From positions 1 to 30,675 of the forward strand of contig PJAB01000288.1 of assembly GCA_002887195.1 (NCBI GenBank): a DNA stretch of 30,675 nt, written 5' to 3'. The notes under the pieces are model-generated. The model saw only the letters and a list, made by a program, of their open reading frames with translations. It did no database searches and was not told where the DNA came from. Positions within the stretch are counted from its first letter, which is position 1, and the number at the start of each line of letters is the position of its first letter. The DNA is from Chrysochromulina parva. Taxonomy: Eukaryota > Haptophyta > Prymnesiales > Chrysochromulinaceae. Of the stretch, positions 1 to 8,300 are shown in pieces. Made by a program: the position numbers and the translations under genes.

Positions 1-3
<3 letters not shown>

Positions 4-77
<74 letters not shown>
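4..77. repeat. (AG)n dinucleotide microsatellite
   Basis: An uninterrupted run of 37 AG units (74 bases) lies at the very start of the window, about 30 bases beyond the stop codon of the minus-strand bZIP gene. It would fall in or just past that gene's 3' untranslated region. The array may continue outside the window. Such a tract is expected to vary in length between strains. Confidence 0.98.
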
Positions 78-79
<2 letters not shown>

Positions 80-108
80 GCCTAGAACGAGACCTGTCTT
101 ATTAGGCA

Positions 109-1203
109 TCACTCGTAGCAGAGCGAGAGCTGCATCATCGACGTGTGCCGGCGCGAGACCCAATCGAGATATTTGGGCACTTGCTCATTCGAGAGGATGC
201 GTCGCATCGAGTCGGTCATCCGCTGGGACGCATCCATGTGCTCGGTGAGCTTCACGCGCAGCTGTCGGAGGAGGCGGCAGCAGTCGGCGACTACTTCCTT
301 ATCGGGCTTGACGAATTCGCGCTGGAGCCGCGCGAGTCCATCCACTTGCTCGGCAGTTAAGCCAAGCTCAACCGTCAACTCCCGCGTCAGCTGTACGCTC
401 ACGCTCTCGCCACGCTGCCGTTTGACCTCGCGCTCGCCCATCTCAGCGCCCGCCTCGCCCTCGGCGCCCTTGTCCTCGGCGGGCGTGTTGAAGGCCACCT
501 GCAGCGGCGCCGACGGCGTGAGCATGTCCTCGATGCAATCGAGGTACTCATTGATCGTCTCTTGTTGCTTGCGCTTGTTCGCCACGAAAGACTCGACAGT
601 GCCGTGCACCTCGAGCCGATCTGGCGCGGCGGAAGGCGCGGCGGCGGGCTTCTTGGAGCTTCCATTGGCCGCCTTCGCGGGGCTGGCGCTTGGGACAGGG
701 CCGCCAGCCGCCGCCCCCTGCTGATTCGCATGGCGCGCGGCCGCGAGCGCCGCGGTCAGCTCCTTGATCTGATGCTCGAGCCCACCGACGTAGTCCTTCT
801 TGCGCAGGCGTGCGATGCGGGCCGACTCGGCCTTGCGCTGCATACGCTGCGCGAGCTTCTGCTCCTTTGTCAGGGGCCCTCCCATCCTAGAGATGTCGTC
901 GATGTCGTCGTCGTGGACATCAAACTCGTCGTCGTCGTCTCCTCCCTTCATACTCTCCGGTGGGGGCTTGGTCTCCACCTTTGGGGGCGGGCCGGAAGGT
1001 GCCGCATCTGGGAGCAGCTCCATCTCGGGCGGAAGCGGAATGCCCCTCAGCGGCGTGACACTCGGCGACTCCCAGCCAGGCTGCGCGACAGCATTCTCGC
1101 CTGCTGCCCACAGGAAGCACGAGAGAAGATCGTCGTCGACAAAGGACGCGACGTTGGCCATCTTTTGGACGTCGGCACCAAGGAGCTCCTGCTCAGCGCT
1201 CAT
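109..1203 (-). CDS. bZIP transcription factor
   Basis: Single-exon frame of 364 residues starting at ATG (1203-1201). Residues about 119-162 form a bZIP domain: a basic stretch (QRKAESARIARLRKKDYV) followed by heptad leucines (GLEHQIKELTAALAAA). It is expected to bind ACGT-core DNA as a dimer in the nucleus. An acidic Asp-rich stretch (about 89-103) precedes the domain. An Ala/Pro/Gly/Lys linker (about 163-195) follows it. The last 170 residues are helical, with a Gln/Lys-rich segment near FVANKRKQQETINEYL and an LRQLRVKLTEHMDASQRM...LSNEQVPKYLDWV tail, reminiscent of the conserved C-terminal region of other algal bZIP proteins. The asparagine normally invariant in the basic region (N-x7-R) aligns with a lysine (K124). 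The DNA-binding class is therefore uncertain, although the family call is firm. A perfect CRE lies upstream, which could allow autoregulation. Confidence 0.88.
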   Translation of the reverse strand: MSAEQELLGADVQKMANVASFVDDDLLSCFLWAAGENAVAQPGWESPSVTPLRGIPLPPEMELLPDAAPSGPPPKVETKPPPESMKGGDDDDEFDVHDDDIDDISRMGGPLTKEQKLAQRMQRKAESARIARLRKKDYVGGLEHQIKELTAALAAARHANQQGAAAGGPVPSASPAKAANGSSKKPAAAPSAAPDRLEVHGTVESFVANKRKQQETINEYLDCIEDMLTPSAPLQVAFNTPAEDKGAEGEAGAEMGEREVKRQRGESVSVQLTRELTVELGLTAEQVDGLARLQREFVKPDKEVVADCCRLLRQLRVKLTEHMDASQRMTDSMRRILSNEQVPKYLDWVSRRHTSMMQLSLCYE

Positions 1204-1328
1204 GAGGAAACGACTCTGGCGGCGGCGCGCCCCGGGGCGTTTGCAATGTCCGGTGACAGACTTGACACTGGTCTTGGAGGAATCACAATCAAACCAGTAT
1301 CCGGATATCGGATACGCGTAAAATTAGT

Positions 1329-1388
1329 AAAAAGACACCGAGGGGAGCCATACCCGGTAAAATGACACCGGGGGGAGCCGGGACACAC
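1329..1388. repeat. Imperfect 30-base tandem duplication
   Basis: Two adjacent copies with a 30-base period share aaaa-GACACCG-gGGGGAGCC (GACACCG at 1334-1340 and 1364-1370). They lie about 130 bases upstream of the bZIP start codon and so within its probable promoter or 5' leader. Function is unknown. Confidence 0.7.
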
Positions 1389-1478
1389 ACGGGACACGCG
1401 GACGCACAAAGGCACACGGACCGCACAGACGAGCCTCACAACCATCCAAACCCACCAACAACGCGCAACCCGCACGTC

Positions 1479-1486
1479 TGACGTCA
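1479..1486. promoter_or_regulatory. Perfect CRE palindrome TGACGTCA
   Basis: The full 8-base palindrome TGACGTCA, the classical ATF/CREB-type bZIP site, lies 276 bases upstream of the bZIP start codon. Another ACGT core (GACGTC) lies at 1554-1559. An 8-mer can occur by chance in GC-rich DNA, but its position upstream of a bZIP gene makes autoregulation worth testing. That role is an inference. Confidence 0.45.
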
Positions 1487-2109
1487 GCGCGACGACCGAG
1501 GCCGCGTACCCGGTACGGTAGAAATCAACAAACTACTAGAAATCCTCACGCCCGACGTCTCGAACGAAGGGAGGTAGCGGAGTAGAAACAATACATTGGT
1601 ATGTGGAAAGTCGCGTAAAAGCGGTCAGGAGGAGGAGCAGGGTCAGGAGCGAAGCAGAAGAACGTATACTTATTACTTTGAATAGAGAACATAAATACAA
1701 TAGTCAATACCGTCAATAGATCGCACGCGACCTCGACTATATCTGTCGGTCTAGTGCGGCCCCTGCTGCTGCTGCTTAGGATAGTATGCGGTTTGATAAA
1801 TGGTACACTGTTGACTGTACGTGGAAGTACAATGCGTAGGGGATGGGTGAAGACGGCGCGGGCGGGCGCGGTCTCCCGGGCTACTCAGCGCTCACTGCCA
1901 AGGTGTATGCTGTCAGGTAACTGTCAGGCTGACTCACTCACCACTCCGAAGCTCTCCTTTAGCCACGCCCCGCGGCTCCGAGATCATCCGAGATCAGATT
2001 AGGACCTTTAGCGCTGCGTCGGGCGGGTTCTGAGATCCACAACTCTGAATCCTGGCATGGTCTACGGCGAGGTTTAAGTCTTCTGAAGTGCTGGGCTTCG
2101 TAACGAGCG

Positions 2110-2366
2110 TCAGTACTCCATCGCGTCGGCGTCATCCGCCATGGCGTCGGCCTGGCTAGCAGTGGGCTGGTGAAGGGGTGCAAGCGACCCATGGGGGCAG
2201 AGGCTGGCGGCACAGGCGGCCGCGAGCGGGGACGTGGGCGGGAGCGAGTGTGCATGCGAGTGTGCATGGAGCTGGGCTCCCAGACCGCTCGTTCCCATAT
2301 TAGGCAGGTTCTCAAAGCCACTCGAGTACGAGCGCGGGCGGGAGATGGCGCTCAGCGGCGGCATGC

Positions 2367-2398
<32 letters not shown>

Positions 2399-3242
2399 AG
2401 GTGCTGCTGCTGTTGATGGTGATTTCGATGGTTTTGGTGCAGGTGCTGATCCAGGTGCTGATCCTGCCACGGCGGCAGCTGGGAGGGGGTGGTGATAGCC
2501 AACCCAGGTACAGGGTACGCCTCGGGCACCGTTGCTGCCTCGGGCGTCCCGGTCGCTAGCATCGTGCCCGAGTGGGTCCCGGGATACGAATGCGCATTGC
2601 GACGGAGCGCTGTGGAGGGAACTGGCGGCGGCGGCATGAGGGCGGAGGCGTGAGAGTAGCCGTCGACACGGGTAGGCGGCGGCGGCATGGACAAGGGCTG
2701 CGACGGCGGCGCGGAGAAGCCGTGGGTCACGCACGGCGGCCGTTTGAAGATATGCTGCTCCTTGAACGAGGCGCCAGCGGGCGGCGCCATCGGTTGCGGA
2801 GGCTCCATAGCACTCGCGCCGGCTGATCTGTTGCCCGCGCCGGCTGATCTGCTCAGAGGCGAGATGCCGAGGCCGCCGAGCGGACTAAAATGCGTGTTGG
2901 GACTAGCAGCTATGTGCGGTGCTGGCCCACCGTGCAGCGCGTGCGCCAACTTCATCTTTTGCACCGCGCCGGCACGAAGCCTCTCGACTTCCTCTCGCTC
3001 CACGTCGGGCATGGCAGCAATCTGCTGGCGTGAGTACGACAGGATCTTGACCAGCTGTCGCACGTGCGCCACCTGCGTAGACGGCCGTGCCAGACGATCA
3101 GTGGGATATCAGGCGGGCGGGTGGTGTATGGATCGCATACCTGAGCTTCAGCCACAGGACTCGCAGTGCTCTTGGCACTCTGGATCACGCCAACCAGCGA
3201 CCTAATACAGTTGCGAAGATCTTGATCCGACTCGTTAGCCAT
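2110..3242 (-). CDS. Gln/Pro/His-rich protein of unknown function (two exons)
   Basis: Exon 1 (3242-3141) encodes 34 residues beginning MANESDQDLRNC. Exon 2 (3072-2110) adds 320, giving 354 in total. Both exon ends are in phase 0 and the 68-base intron is GT-AG. An in-frame ATG seven codons upstream (3263) is an alternative start. The first ~80 residues look helical (IRSLVGVIQSAKS, then VRQLVKILSYSRQQIAAMPD). The run IAAMP followed by Glu/Arg-rich helix faintly recalls the Med9 subunit of Mediator, but this is too weak to name it. The rest is low complexity: Pro/Ala/Ser/His-rich, with a polyglutamine tract at about 250-270 encoded by pure CAG codons on this strand, and no membrane segment. 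Such composition is common in transcriptional co-regulators. Nuclear regulation is a guess. Confidence 0.72.
2368..2397. repeat. (CTG)10 / (CAG)10 trinucleotide repeat
   Basis: Ten perfect CTG units on the + strand, followed by interrupted CTG copies to about 2413. On the minus strand they are CAG codons encoding the polyglutamine tract of the two-exon gene. Pure codons suggest recent slippage, so length polymorphism is likely. Confidence 0.95.
3073..3140 (-). other. Spliceosomal intron, 68 bases, GT-AG
   Basis: On the minus strand the donor reads CAG|GTATGC (3141|3140) and the acceptor CTACGCAG|GTGGCG (3073|3072). Removing it joins AEAQ to VAHVRQ in one frame and links a 34-residue ATG-initiated exon to an otherwise ATG-less 320-residue frame. 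This is the only intron I can support in the window. Its ordinary GT-AG ends and short length show how this genome splices. Confidence 0.85.
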
Positions 3243-4129
3243 CAGGTGGCAGCCGGAAACCACACAGCCGGACTTGGCCGTGAGGCGGAAGGCCCGCGAG
3301 GACGTCGGTAGCAGGGGGCGACGTCGTTAGAAAGTGTTCACGTGGACGGATCGCGTGGACAGTCCAAGCAATTATCGCTGGATTTGATTGCATGTGATTG
3401 CTTGGTTGGAAATATGAGCGACCCCGAATCCAACCGGCGCTTAAGCGGCGCTCAAGCAAGCGCGTCATCGCGGGGGCGCGTATTTTTACTTGCATCAGTC
3501 ATGAGTTTGGCTCAATCCAATTTGTCTCAATCATGAAATCAGATCTCGAAATCATTCAAGTTCAAGAATTCCGAGTATACATCAGTGAGTATGTTCACGA
3601 ATCAACTAAACAATTGTAAATTTCCCCCCAGAGAATTTCCACCATTTTTATACGACCAGCCCACTTTGAACGGCTTATACTATTTATTCTAAATTTATTC
3701 ACTATGTGAAGTCACTATGTCTCCGACGCACTTGTTCGCCCCCGCACAGTTGTAAATCTTATTTTCGAATTCGGTCGAGGGTATATCCACTTCGGAGATT
3801 TACTACCACGGGCGTGCGCCCCAGGTATACCGTTTTTGCGCGTTCGAGGGTTCGTGGGGGTTGCGCCCCCCCTTATTTGGAGGTGCGCCCCGCCCCTAAT
3901 CATTATTAATTCATATATCATTTAAGCCGCTAATCGCTAATGTATGCAGGGGCGACACTGGGGTGTATAATAGATGTGTTTTCCGATCTCGTTTTGATAC
4001 GCTCCCATTTTGGGCGAACTGTACGATTGTTAGCGTGCTCCGGTCGGTGTTCTCCGCACGTCGGTACGTGCTCCCCGTGTGGACTGGCCCACACGTGCCC
4101 GGCCTACATGGGTCGTGCTGTGCGGACGC
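3243..4129. other. Intergenic region with an AT-rich island
   Basis: This separates the starts and ends of two minus-strand genes. About 3480-3980 is far more AT-rich than the rest of the window and has many short stop-riddled frames. Within it a GCGCCCC-containing motif recurs three times (near 3811, 3863 and 3883). Further right, at 4076-4095, a 7-base inverted repeat (CGTGTGG/CCACACG, 6-base loop) lies 35 bases beyond the DUF21 stop codon. I see no gene. An old transposon remnant is possible, but I find no terminal repeats or transposase-like frame. Confidence 0.55.
4076..4095 (-). terminator. Small hairpin beyond the DUF21 gene 3' end
   Basis: CGTGTGG and CCACACG form a perfect 7-base stem with a 6-base loop, 35 bases past the stop of the minus-strand DUF21 gene. 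It would sit in the 3' untranslated region or 3' processing region. A role in 3' end formation or mRNA stability is only a possibility. Confidence 0.3.
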
Positions 4130-5161
4130 TCAGATGCCGGTACCGGCACCCCTAGGACTCCACTCGGCACTCCTTCGCCACCAAGGTGCACTGGGCTCAC
4201 GCGGCCTGGACTCACGCGGCGGCTCCGGCAGCTCCGACGGCTCGGGCTGGTCGCTGCTGGTTGCGGGGACGAGCGGCTCGTCCGAGGCACCCGCCATGGC
4301 GCCCGCTCCACGTTCGATGGAGCTCAGCGACGGGGAGAGGAGGCTGCTGTATTTCGGGATCCCACGCAGCCTGTACTTGTGCCAGGCGCGCCGACGCGAC
4401 TCGGCGCGTTGGCGAGCGGGCGCCTGTGGGAACGGCGCGACCGCATCTGTGCTGTGCTCGTGACGGTTGCCCATACATACGTCGAGCCCCTTCGCCATAG
4501 GCCACGATATCGGTGCAGTGACGATGAGAAGCAGCTTGATCAGGGGGGAGACTGCCGCGGCCAGTTGCAGCTGCCGGGGCCCCGTCATCAACGCCGAGGG
4601 AATGATCTCGCCGAAGACCAGCACGCAACAGACCGAGATGATGATGGAGTCCCTCTCGTTGACGAGCTCAGCGAGGAAGATCGGCAGCGCCTCGTTGGCC
4701 GCGGCGTTGCAGAGCAGCAATGCGACGAGCAGGTGATGGTGCGACGCGAGCACCGGCAGCACCGCCTTCGCCCAGCGCTTTTCTTCATCCGAGCCCTGCA
4801 GCCGGAGCAGCTTGAGCCGGACGGGGTCGAGGCTGAGCACGCCCATCGTGCAGCCGGCCATGAGGCCTGCCATTGAGACCAGCCCAGTGATTATGATGAT
4901 GCACTGGTAAAACGCCGCACTACCTGGGTGCAGGTAGTGTCCCTCCTCTTGGAGCTGCCGGCGAGAGAGGCGGCGAGCGGCGTACACGACTCCATCATAT
5001 GTGACGGTGTCCGCGTGGTCAGAAGCATCGTCGAGCGGCGTCAACTCTAGGATCAGCGCTGATGCAGCACCCGCATGCTGAGGCTCGGGGGCTGCCAAAT
5101 GCCGCGATCCGCTGGCAAAAGCTGCGGCGAACAGTGCCAGCATCGTGGCTTTCTCCACCAT
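4130..5161 (-). CDS. DUF21/CNNM-type transmembrane protein lacking CBS domains
   Basis: A frame of 343 residues from ATG 5161-5159. It opens with a short signal-peptide-like hydrophobic stretch (MLALFAAAFASG), which is why I prefer this start to the in-frame ATG at 5278. Residues about 84-235 form a DUF21 (CNNM transmembrane) domain with four hydrophobic segments: YQCIIIITGLVSMAGLMAG; the family hallmark LLVALLLCNAAANEALPIFL; SIIISVCCVLVFGEIIP; and a last helix ending in WPMAKGLDVCMG. CNNM-type proteins are linked to Mg2+ (or other divalent cation) transport or regulation in membranes. The paired CBS (Bateman) domains that normally follow are absent. Instead there is a ~105-residue Ser/Pro/Arg/Glu-rich disordered tail to the stop. 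The gene is divergent from the FAS1 gene, 206 bases apart. The family call is firm; substrate and membrane are unknown. Confidence 0.82.
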   Translation of the reverse strand: MVEKATMLALFAAAFASGSRHLAAPEPQHAGAASALILELTPLDDASDHADTVTYDGVVYAARRLSRRQLQEEGHYLHPGSAAFYQCIIIITGLVSMAGLMAGCTMGVLSLDPVRLKLLRLQGSDEEKRWAKAVLPVLASHHHLLVALLLCNAAANEALPIFLAELVNERDSIIISVCCVLVFGEIIPSALMTGPRQLQLAAAVSPLIKLLLIVTAPISWPMAKGLDVCMGNRHEHSTDAVAPFPQAPARQRAESRRRAWHKYRLRGIPKYSSLLSPSLSSIERGAGAMAGASDEPLVPATSSDQPEPSELPEPPRESRPREPSAPWWRRSAEWSPRGAGTGI

Positions 5162-5367
5162 GCTTCTCTTGAAATTCCTCACTCGGGCGTCCCGACGCTC
5201 GAAACGACGCTTTCTCGCGATTTCACCCACGACGCTGCGCGACCGCTCCAACATCGCCGACTGCACACGTGCCCTCATACGAAGTCGACTTTTCAGGGAG
5301 ATTGGGTGAGGTCCGGCGAGCTTCCGTCCGAAGCCATCATAGAAGATCAGAAAGGCTTCGCTGCTAA
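5162..5367. promoter_or_regulatory. Compact divergent promoter region
   Basis: Only 206 bases separate the start codons of the minus-strand DUF21 gene and the plus-strand FAS1 gene, so this stretch must hold both 5' leaders and probably a shared bidirectional promoter. I see no clear TATA box. If either gene uses its further upstream in-frame ATG (minus strand 5278), the space would shrink further. Confidence 0.5.
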
Positions 5368-8300
5368 ATGATGGCGCTGGCGCTCTTGGTGGCGCTGGCG
5401 TATGCCAGCTTTGCGCCGGCCACACGATGCCCTGCCCGCCCAGTCCACATGACCTTCGCCAAGACCGTCGCGCCGAGAGGCAGGGCTTCAAGCACCCTCA
5501 TGAGCGCCGATGTGATCCCGACGCTGGCTTCGCTCATGGGCCCAGAGATCTTCTGGGGAGGTGAAGGGCCGCTCTACGGCCGCCGGGAGGATGACGTCAA
5601 GGGGTACGACGGCTTCCGCCGCTTCGTGCACGCCCTTCAGACGAACGGCATCGACCTCTCCGCGGGCGGCTACACTATCCTCGCGCCTGTCGACTCGGCA
5701 TTTGAGAAGCACGAGCAAGAGGGCAACGGGCCAGTGACTGCCGAGATGCTCAAGTACCACGTGATCCTTGGCGCGAAGCAGCTTGACCAGCTGCACGCCG
5801 ACCAGCAGACGCTGCAGGGTACCACCCTCAAGGCCGAGCGCAAGTTCCGCAAGGTGTGGCTCGACAACTGCATGCTCGGCAAAAAATCCGACGGCGGCGT
5901 CCGACCGCGCAACTGGCCCGAGAACATTATGGCGGGCAACAGCATCATCCACGCGGTGGACACGATCAACATCCCGAAGCCAGATCAGTTGTTCGCCACT
6001 GGCGGCGCGAGAGCCGCCATCCTCGAGTCCGCTGAGACCGTGGCGAAGATGGCGGAGAACATCTTGGAACGGGCCGACGCAGCGAAGGCCGCTTTTCTTG
6101 CGCCGCCGCCGAGCGGCGGAGCGGACTGGGGCAGCGCGGGCAGCGGCGCGGGCAGCGGCGCGCCGATGCGTAAGGACTTTACAGGCGCACCTATGACGCC
6201 CCCGCCTCCCTACGTGGCACCTACGTGGGCACCTACGCCTCCACCTCCCATGGCTCCACCAGTGCCGGGAGTGCGCTCGCCAGCGCCTGTCGGCGGTCCT
6301 GGCATGGGCGGCCCGGGGTGGCCCCTCCCCGGCGGTGGCCCAATGGGCGCACCCGGTGCCGGCCCTGGCATGGGCGGCCCTGGCATGGGCGGCCCTGGCA
6401 TGGGCGGCCCTGGCATGGGCGGGCCTGGCATGGGCGGTGGCCCAATAGGTGGCTTCAGCATGGGAGGGCCGATGGGCGGCGCGCCTGGCCCCATGCGCGG
6501 TCCTGGGCCCCTGGGTGGCAGCGGCATGGGAGGGCCGAGCGGCATGCGCGGTGGGTCGAGCCCGCCGCAGGCGGAGACGCCACCGCCTCCGGGTATGAAG
6601 GATCCTGACCCATGGGCAAGCTCGCCCAACCAAATGCCACAGCCGCCAGCAATGCCGCAGCCGCCAGCAATGGCGCCGGGTGTCAGCGCCCAGAGCGGCG
6701 CGCCGATGCGGAGGGACTTTACGGGCGCACCGATGACCCCCCCGCCTCCCTACATGGCTCCTGGTCCGCCCGGCGGCGGCGGCGGGCCGATCGGCGGGCC
6801 GATGGGTGGGCCGATGGGCGGGCCGATGGGTGGGCCGATGGGTGGGCCGATGGGTGGGCCGATGGGTGGGCCGATGGGTGGGCCGATCGGCGGCACAGCA
6901 AAGACGGCCGATCAGATCCTCGAGGAGCTCGGCATCACCGAGGATCTGATGGGTGGTCCGCCGATGGGGTGGGGTCCGCCGATGGGGGGACCAATGCCGA
7001 TGGGGGGACCGATGCCTATTATGGGCGATCCGTCAGAACTCGAGCGCATCTTTGGAGTGCCCATGGGGCGCGGAATGATGGGAGGCGGCCCGATGGGTCC
7101 GATGAGCGTCGAGATGAGCGGTCCATTGGGCAAGCCGCCACAGGGTGGCATGGGCATGCCGCCACAGGGTGACATGGGCATGCCGCCACAGGGTGGCATG
7201 GGCATGCCGCCACAGGGCATGCCGCCACAGGGCATGCCGCCACAGGGTGGACCTAGCGGGATGCGTGGTGGGCCTATCCCGCTTCAGCAGGGGATGCCGC
7301 CGCCGTTGCCGTCGCCGCCGCCGCGTCCTTCGTGGGAAGAGGTCCGAGGTGCGATCTCGCTGCCAGGTGCGATCTCGCCGCCCCGGCAGCAGCAGCCGCA
7401 GCCGATGCCGATGCCGCAGCAACCGCAGCAACCGCCGCAGCCGCAGCAGCAGCCGCAGCAGCAGCAGTGGCCGCCGCGGCCAGGCATGCCACATGCGACC
7501 CCCACACAGCGCGCAGGCCTTCTGCAGCAGCCCGTGGCGCAGCTGCCACCGGCGGTACGCTCTGCTGAGGAGCGACGCGCCCTGCGCGGCCAGAGCTGGT
7601 CCCGCGGCGCGACGGCGGCGCACCCCGCGCCAACAGTCTCGCCTATCCTCTCCGCGGGCAATCTCGACGCGATGGCTGCGGTCGACTCGGGATCGTCAAT
7701 GTACAGCTTCGCGCAGAGCACCTCGACGAGCCAAGTGCCCCAAAAATGGCAGGCGAAGCACGACATGGGCGCGCGCATCGCCGCGGCGCGAGGCGCTGGT
7801 CGCGGCGGCGGGGCGGCGGCGGGCCGCGGCGGCCTGCCACCAGGCCGCGGCATGCAACGCGATACTCGCGGCGAATCGTGGGCGCCTGGCGACCCTCGCG
7901 CCGTGCGACCGCGGCGTGATCATCCGCCCACAAGGGCGGGGGGCACTGTGCAGCCGATCCAGCCCCCGCAAGGCATCGCGCCGGACACTGTGCGGCAGGA
8001 GCGCCCGACGTTTGATCGGCTCACGGCGCTCGAACGCAGCCTTCTCGGCGACGCAGTCCCGCCGACGCAGGGGCAGCCGCCATTAAACCGTTTGCAGTGG
8101 CTCGACCAGCAGCTGGGCGGCTCCAAAGGGACCATCACGCAGCGCCTCGACCAGCTCGAGAGGACGGCGAGGGGCGCGGGGCTGCTGCTCGATGGCGGCA
8201 TGCCGCCGCAAGGTCAGGGCGCCCAGCCACCGCCGTGGCAGCCGCCGCCGATGCCTCTGCCCCGCTATGAGGACTACGCGCCCGGGCCGCAGGGAGGCAT

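Larger units (their letters stand above)
1204..2109. other. Intergenic region upstream of the bZIP gene
   Basis: About 900 bases between two minus-strand genes. It should hold the bZIP promoter (left part) and the 3' end of the next gene (right part). Visible structure: an inverted repeat tatccg/cggata at 1298-1314, a 30-base tandem duplication at 1329-1388, a perfect CRE at 1479-1486, and a short CTG run near 1762-1776. The stretch 1660-1720 is locally AT-rich. I see no convincing gene in it. Short open frames here have no recognisable content. Confidence 0.6.

Noticed and set aside
562..1365. Plus-strand open frame of 267 codons across the bZIP gene
   Set aside because: It is antisense to the bZIP domain and without recognisable content.
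1754..2002. Small plus-strand frame of 82 codons in the intergenic region
   Set aside because: No similarity, no coding bias I can see, and no supporting context.
3811..3900. Possible transposon terminal repeats (GCGCCCC copies) in the AT-rich island
   Set aside because: All copies are in the same orientation and irregularly spaced, with no target duplication or transposase frame.
4079..4876. Plus-strand frame antisense to the DUF21 gene
   Set aside because: The DUF21 transmembrane hallmark is clearly on the minus strand; this frame has no membrane or domain signal.
5592..5599. Second perfect TGACGTCA
   Set aside because: It lies inside the FAS1 coding region, encoding Asp-Asp-Val-Lys, so a regulatory role is unlikely.
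5488..6633. Minus-strand frame of 381 codons antisense to the FAS1 gene
   Set aside because: The Arg/Ala/His-rich low complexity mirrors the repeat-coding strand. The FAS1 domain is on the plus strand.
6361..7252. CRISPR-like or satellite array from short regular repeats
   Set aside because: The repeats are in-frame amino acid repeats (PGMGG, GGPM, MPPQGG) with no unique spacers.
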